Shown: one piece after another, positions 62,529-64,000 of the stretch
Position numbering within the stretch: position 1 is the stretch's first letter
Layout: each line of letters opens with the position of its first letter
Assembly: GCF_004126535.1 (NCBI RefSeq)
Contig: NZ_PPCV01000007.1
Span: 124,001-188,000 of the forward strand
Reading direction: 5' to 3'
From: Propioniciclava flava
GTDB lineage: Bacteria; Actinomycetota; Actinomycetes; Propionibacteriales; Propionibacteriaceae
Length of the DNA: 64,000 nucleotides
Made by a program: the position numbers and the translations under genes
The notes under the pieces: generated by a model
Databases searched by the model: none
What the model was told of the DNA's origin: nothing
Seen by the model: only the letters and a program-made list of their open reading frames with translations

Positions 62529-63389
62529 CTACAGGCTGATGCCGGCAATGCCGGCAAGTACGATCACGGCGCCGATCAGACGCCGGGCGAGGTGTCCTTC
62601 GCCGAAGAGACGCCAGGCGAGGAGCGCGCCGATCACGATGGATGCCTCCCGTAGTGGCGCGACGAGTGCCACGGGTGAGGTTTGCATTGCGGTCAGCACA
62701 AGGATGTACGCGAGCGGGGACAGCACTGCGACCGCGGCGATAGGCGCGCGATTTACGCGGAGGGTGTTCGCGAACGCTGCGCGGCGTCTGATGATGGCTG
62801 GAGCCAGGAATACGACCTGGACGACGAGCGTGCCGGCGTAGTAACTGACGGGTGCGAGCCCGATGGAGCCGATCGCGAACGCGTCCCACAGCGTGTAGGC
62901 GGCGATCGTGGCTCCGGTGGTAGTACCCCATGCGATGCCGCGGAGGGGGCGGCTGCCCGTTCTCTGGAAGGGGTTGCCCGTGACGACGAGGATGCCTGCG
63001 AGGATAACGAGCGCTCCGATGATCGCCAGCGCCGTGGGGCGTTCTCCGAGCAGGAAGATAGCGATCACGATGGTGAGCAGCGGCCCGACGCCGCGAGCGA
63101 TCGGATAGACGACTCCGAGGTCTGCTCGGTCGTAGCCCGCCTGCAGGGTGAGCGAGTACGTCAGGTGCAGGGCGGCGGACACGGCCGCAGCGGCGACCAG
63201 GGCCCAGGTGATCGGTTGCGAACCGGAGACGGCGGCACCGATCGCGAGAGGGAGACACAGGATCGCGGAAGCGGTCGTGTAGGCGCCCACGAACAGCAGC
63301 GTGTCGCCTTTCTTATACTTCGATACGAGGTTCCAGCCAGCGTGGGCGACTGCGGCGACGAGGACGATCGCAACGGTGACTGGTGGCAT
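62529..63389 (-). CDS. EamA/DMT family permease
   Basis: A 286-residue ten-helix permease of the drug/metabolite transporter superfamily. Seen: an N-terminal VAIVLVAAVAHAGWNLVSKYKKGDTLLF, the GVVYPIARGVGPLLTIVIAIFLLGERPTALAIIGALVILAGILVV block (the conserved end of the first EamA repeat), and a second repeat ending LVAPLREASIVIGALLAWRLFGEGHLARRLIGAVIVLAGIAGISL. Both halves show the typical paired architecture. The ATG overlaps the stop of the upstream RpiR gene by one base (TGATG), so the two genes form an operon and the regulator may control a sugar or metabolite transporter. Substrate unknown. Confidence 0.88.
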   Translation of the reverse strand: MPPVTVAIVLVAAVAHAGWNLVSKYKKGDTLLFVGAYTTASAILCLPLAIGAAVSGSQPITWALVAAAAVSAALHLTYSLTLQAGYDRADLGVVYPIARGVGPLLTIVIAIFLLGERPTALAIIGALVILAGILVVTGNPFQRTGSRPLRGIAWGTTTGATIAAYTLWDAFAIGSIGLAPVSYYAGTLVVQVVFLAPAIIRRRAAFANTLRVNRAPIAAVAVLSPLAYILVLTAMQTSPVALVAPLREASIVIGALLAWRLFGEGHLARRLIGAVIVLAGIAGISL

Positions 63390-64000
63390 CAGGTGATGTC
63401 GGGCAGGTCGATCCCGGCCCGTTCCGCGCGCGAGACACGGTCGGGATCGCGCAGTGCCAATGCAGCTGCGAGAGCGTCGACGACGACAAGCTGTGCCAGC
63501 CGGCTCCCGGCAGCGGCCATCTGCGTCGTCAGCGGCGCGCCGCCCACGACGAGTGCGACGGCGGAGACATCGGTGAGTGGTGTGCCGTACTGGTTGGTGA
63601 TGGCGATGACGGTCGCGTCGGCGGTCGCGGCGGCGTCGGCGATCGCGACGGTCATGTCGGTGCGACCGGTCGAGCTGACGGCGACGACGACGTCGCCGGA
63701 GTCGAGCAGGCGTGCCGCGATCATCGCGGACTCGTGATCGACGACCCCCGATGTCCGCACGCCCAGCGAACGCAGCCGGAACACGACATCGGCCGCGACC
63801 GTCGCCGATGGGCCCGCACCATAGGCGAGGAGTTGCCCCGCGCCACGGATCGCAGAGACCGCCTGGTCGAGAGCGTCCGGGTCGATCGCGCCGCTGAGGG
63901 CGGTGAGCGCGTCGATCCCTGTGCGCGCTGTCGTGTCGATGATCGTGCGCGTCGAATCGGTGCTCGTGAGCGTGTGTGGCGGGGCGAAGAACTCCGCTGT
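63389..64000 (-). CDS. MurR/RpiR family regulator, SIS-domain part (cut by window edge)
   Basis: The minus-strand frame is open to the end of the window, so only the C-terminal 203 residues are seen. Seen: QLLAYGAGPSATVAADVVFRLRSLGVRTSGVVDHESAMIAARLLDSGDVVVAVSSTGRTDMTVAIADAAATADATVIAITNQYGTPLTDVSAVALVVGG: the SIS domain of RpiR regulators, with the S-x-S-G-x-T phosphosugar-binding loop as VSSTGRTD. The N-terminal helix-turn-helix lies beyond the edge. RpiR proteins sense sugar phosphates and control sugar use. It overlaps the permease gene by one base. Confidence 0.85.
   Translation of the reverse strand, partial: TAEFFAPPHTLTSTDSTRTIIDTTARTGIDALTALSGAIDPDALDQAVSAIRGAGQLLAYGAGPSATVAADVVFRLRSLGVRTSGVVDHESAMIAARLLDSGDVVVAVSSTGRTDMTVAIADAAATADATVIAITNQYGTPLTDVSAVALVVGGAPLTTQMAAAGSRLAQLVVVDALAAALALRDPDRVSRAERAGIDLPDIT

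Overview
The window is a gene-dense, high-GC stretch of an actinomycete chromosome. The best guess is a member or relative of the Propionibacteriaceae: it carries a succinate/acetate-type CoA-transferase of the propionic fermentation, a polyphosphate glucokinase, an HspR/HAIR-controlled chaperone operon, sortase-assembled pili, a DtxR/IdeR-type iron box, and many genes whose -10 element lies only 6-7 nt from the start codon (leaderless transcripts). The taxonomic call is inference from gene content; no 16S gene is present.

Layout. 1-5562: an edge fragment, a RarD-like permease, dCTP deaminase, a TetR regulator, a frameshifted aminoglycoside-phosphotransferase-like gene, a KDPG-aldolase-like protein without the Schiff-base lysine, and an exported SH3 protein closed by a strong terminator. 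5633-13515: pgi, a SanA-like protein, then jetA-jetB-jetC, an SMC-type (Wadjet/Mks) complex that lacks the jetD nuclease gene. 13549-18930: argS and ppgK converging on a perfect 46-bp palindrome, then two bacterial-PH membrane proteins and a DUF1707 protein. 19122-24016: a pilus locus (LPLTG surface protein, LPFTG major pilin, class C sortase). 24091-25552: a complete ISL3-family insertion sequence with its 8-bp target duplication, inserted into the last codons of a small membrane protein in the opposing class E sortase operon.

26516-35187: tRNA-Gly(CCC), leuS with a possible leucine leader peptide, an iron-regulated siderophore-interacting protein broken by one missing base, a PemK-like protein, a TetR regulator, the CoA-transferase and signal peptidase I. 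35278-41832: metabolic and stress genes (mutarotase, DUF1015, msrA, HEAT-repeat, YbaK, GNAT, HdeD). 42067-46199: dnaK-grpE-dnaJ-hspR with two HAIR operators; clpB at 55050 carries a third, so the window holds most of a classical HspR regulon. 46212-54949: an AAA ATPase, a conserved unknown, a glycogen-binding-like protein, an MFS permease, an alkyltransferase-like DNA repair protein, a DEAD-box helicase with a structured leader, an M3 peptidase and a YdcF protein. 57826-61611: an alpha/beta hydrolase, a spermidine-synthase-like protein, a sortase homologue with alanine in place of the catalytic cysteine, pyrE and lemA. 61681-62301 is a graveyard of ISL3, IS481 and IS3 fragments joined end to end, beyond which lie a DMT permease and a truncated RpiR regulator that may be acquired DNA.

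The observations most worth a second look are the JetABC locus without JetD, the cysteine-less sortase, the IS-rewritten C-terminus, the leuS leader, and HspR operators placed on promoter cores and on the clpB start codon.
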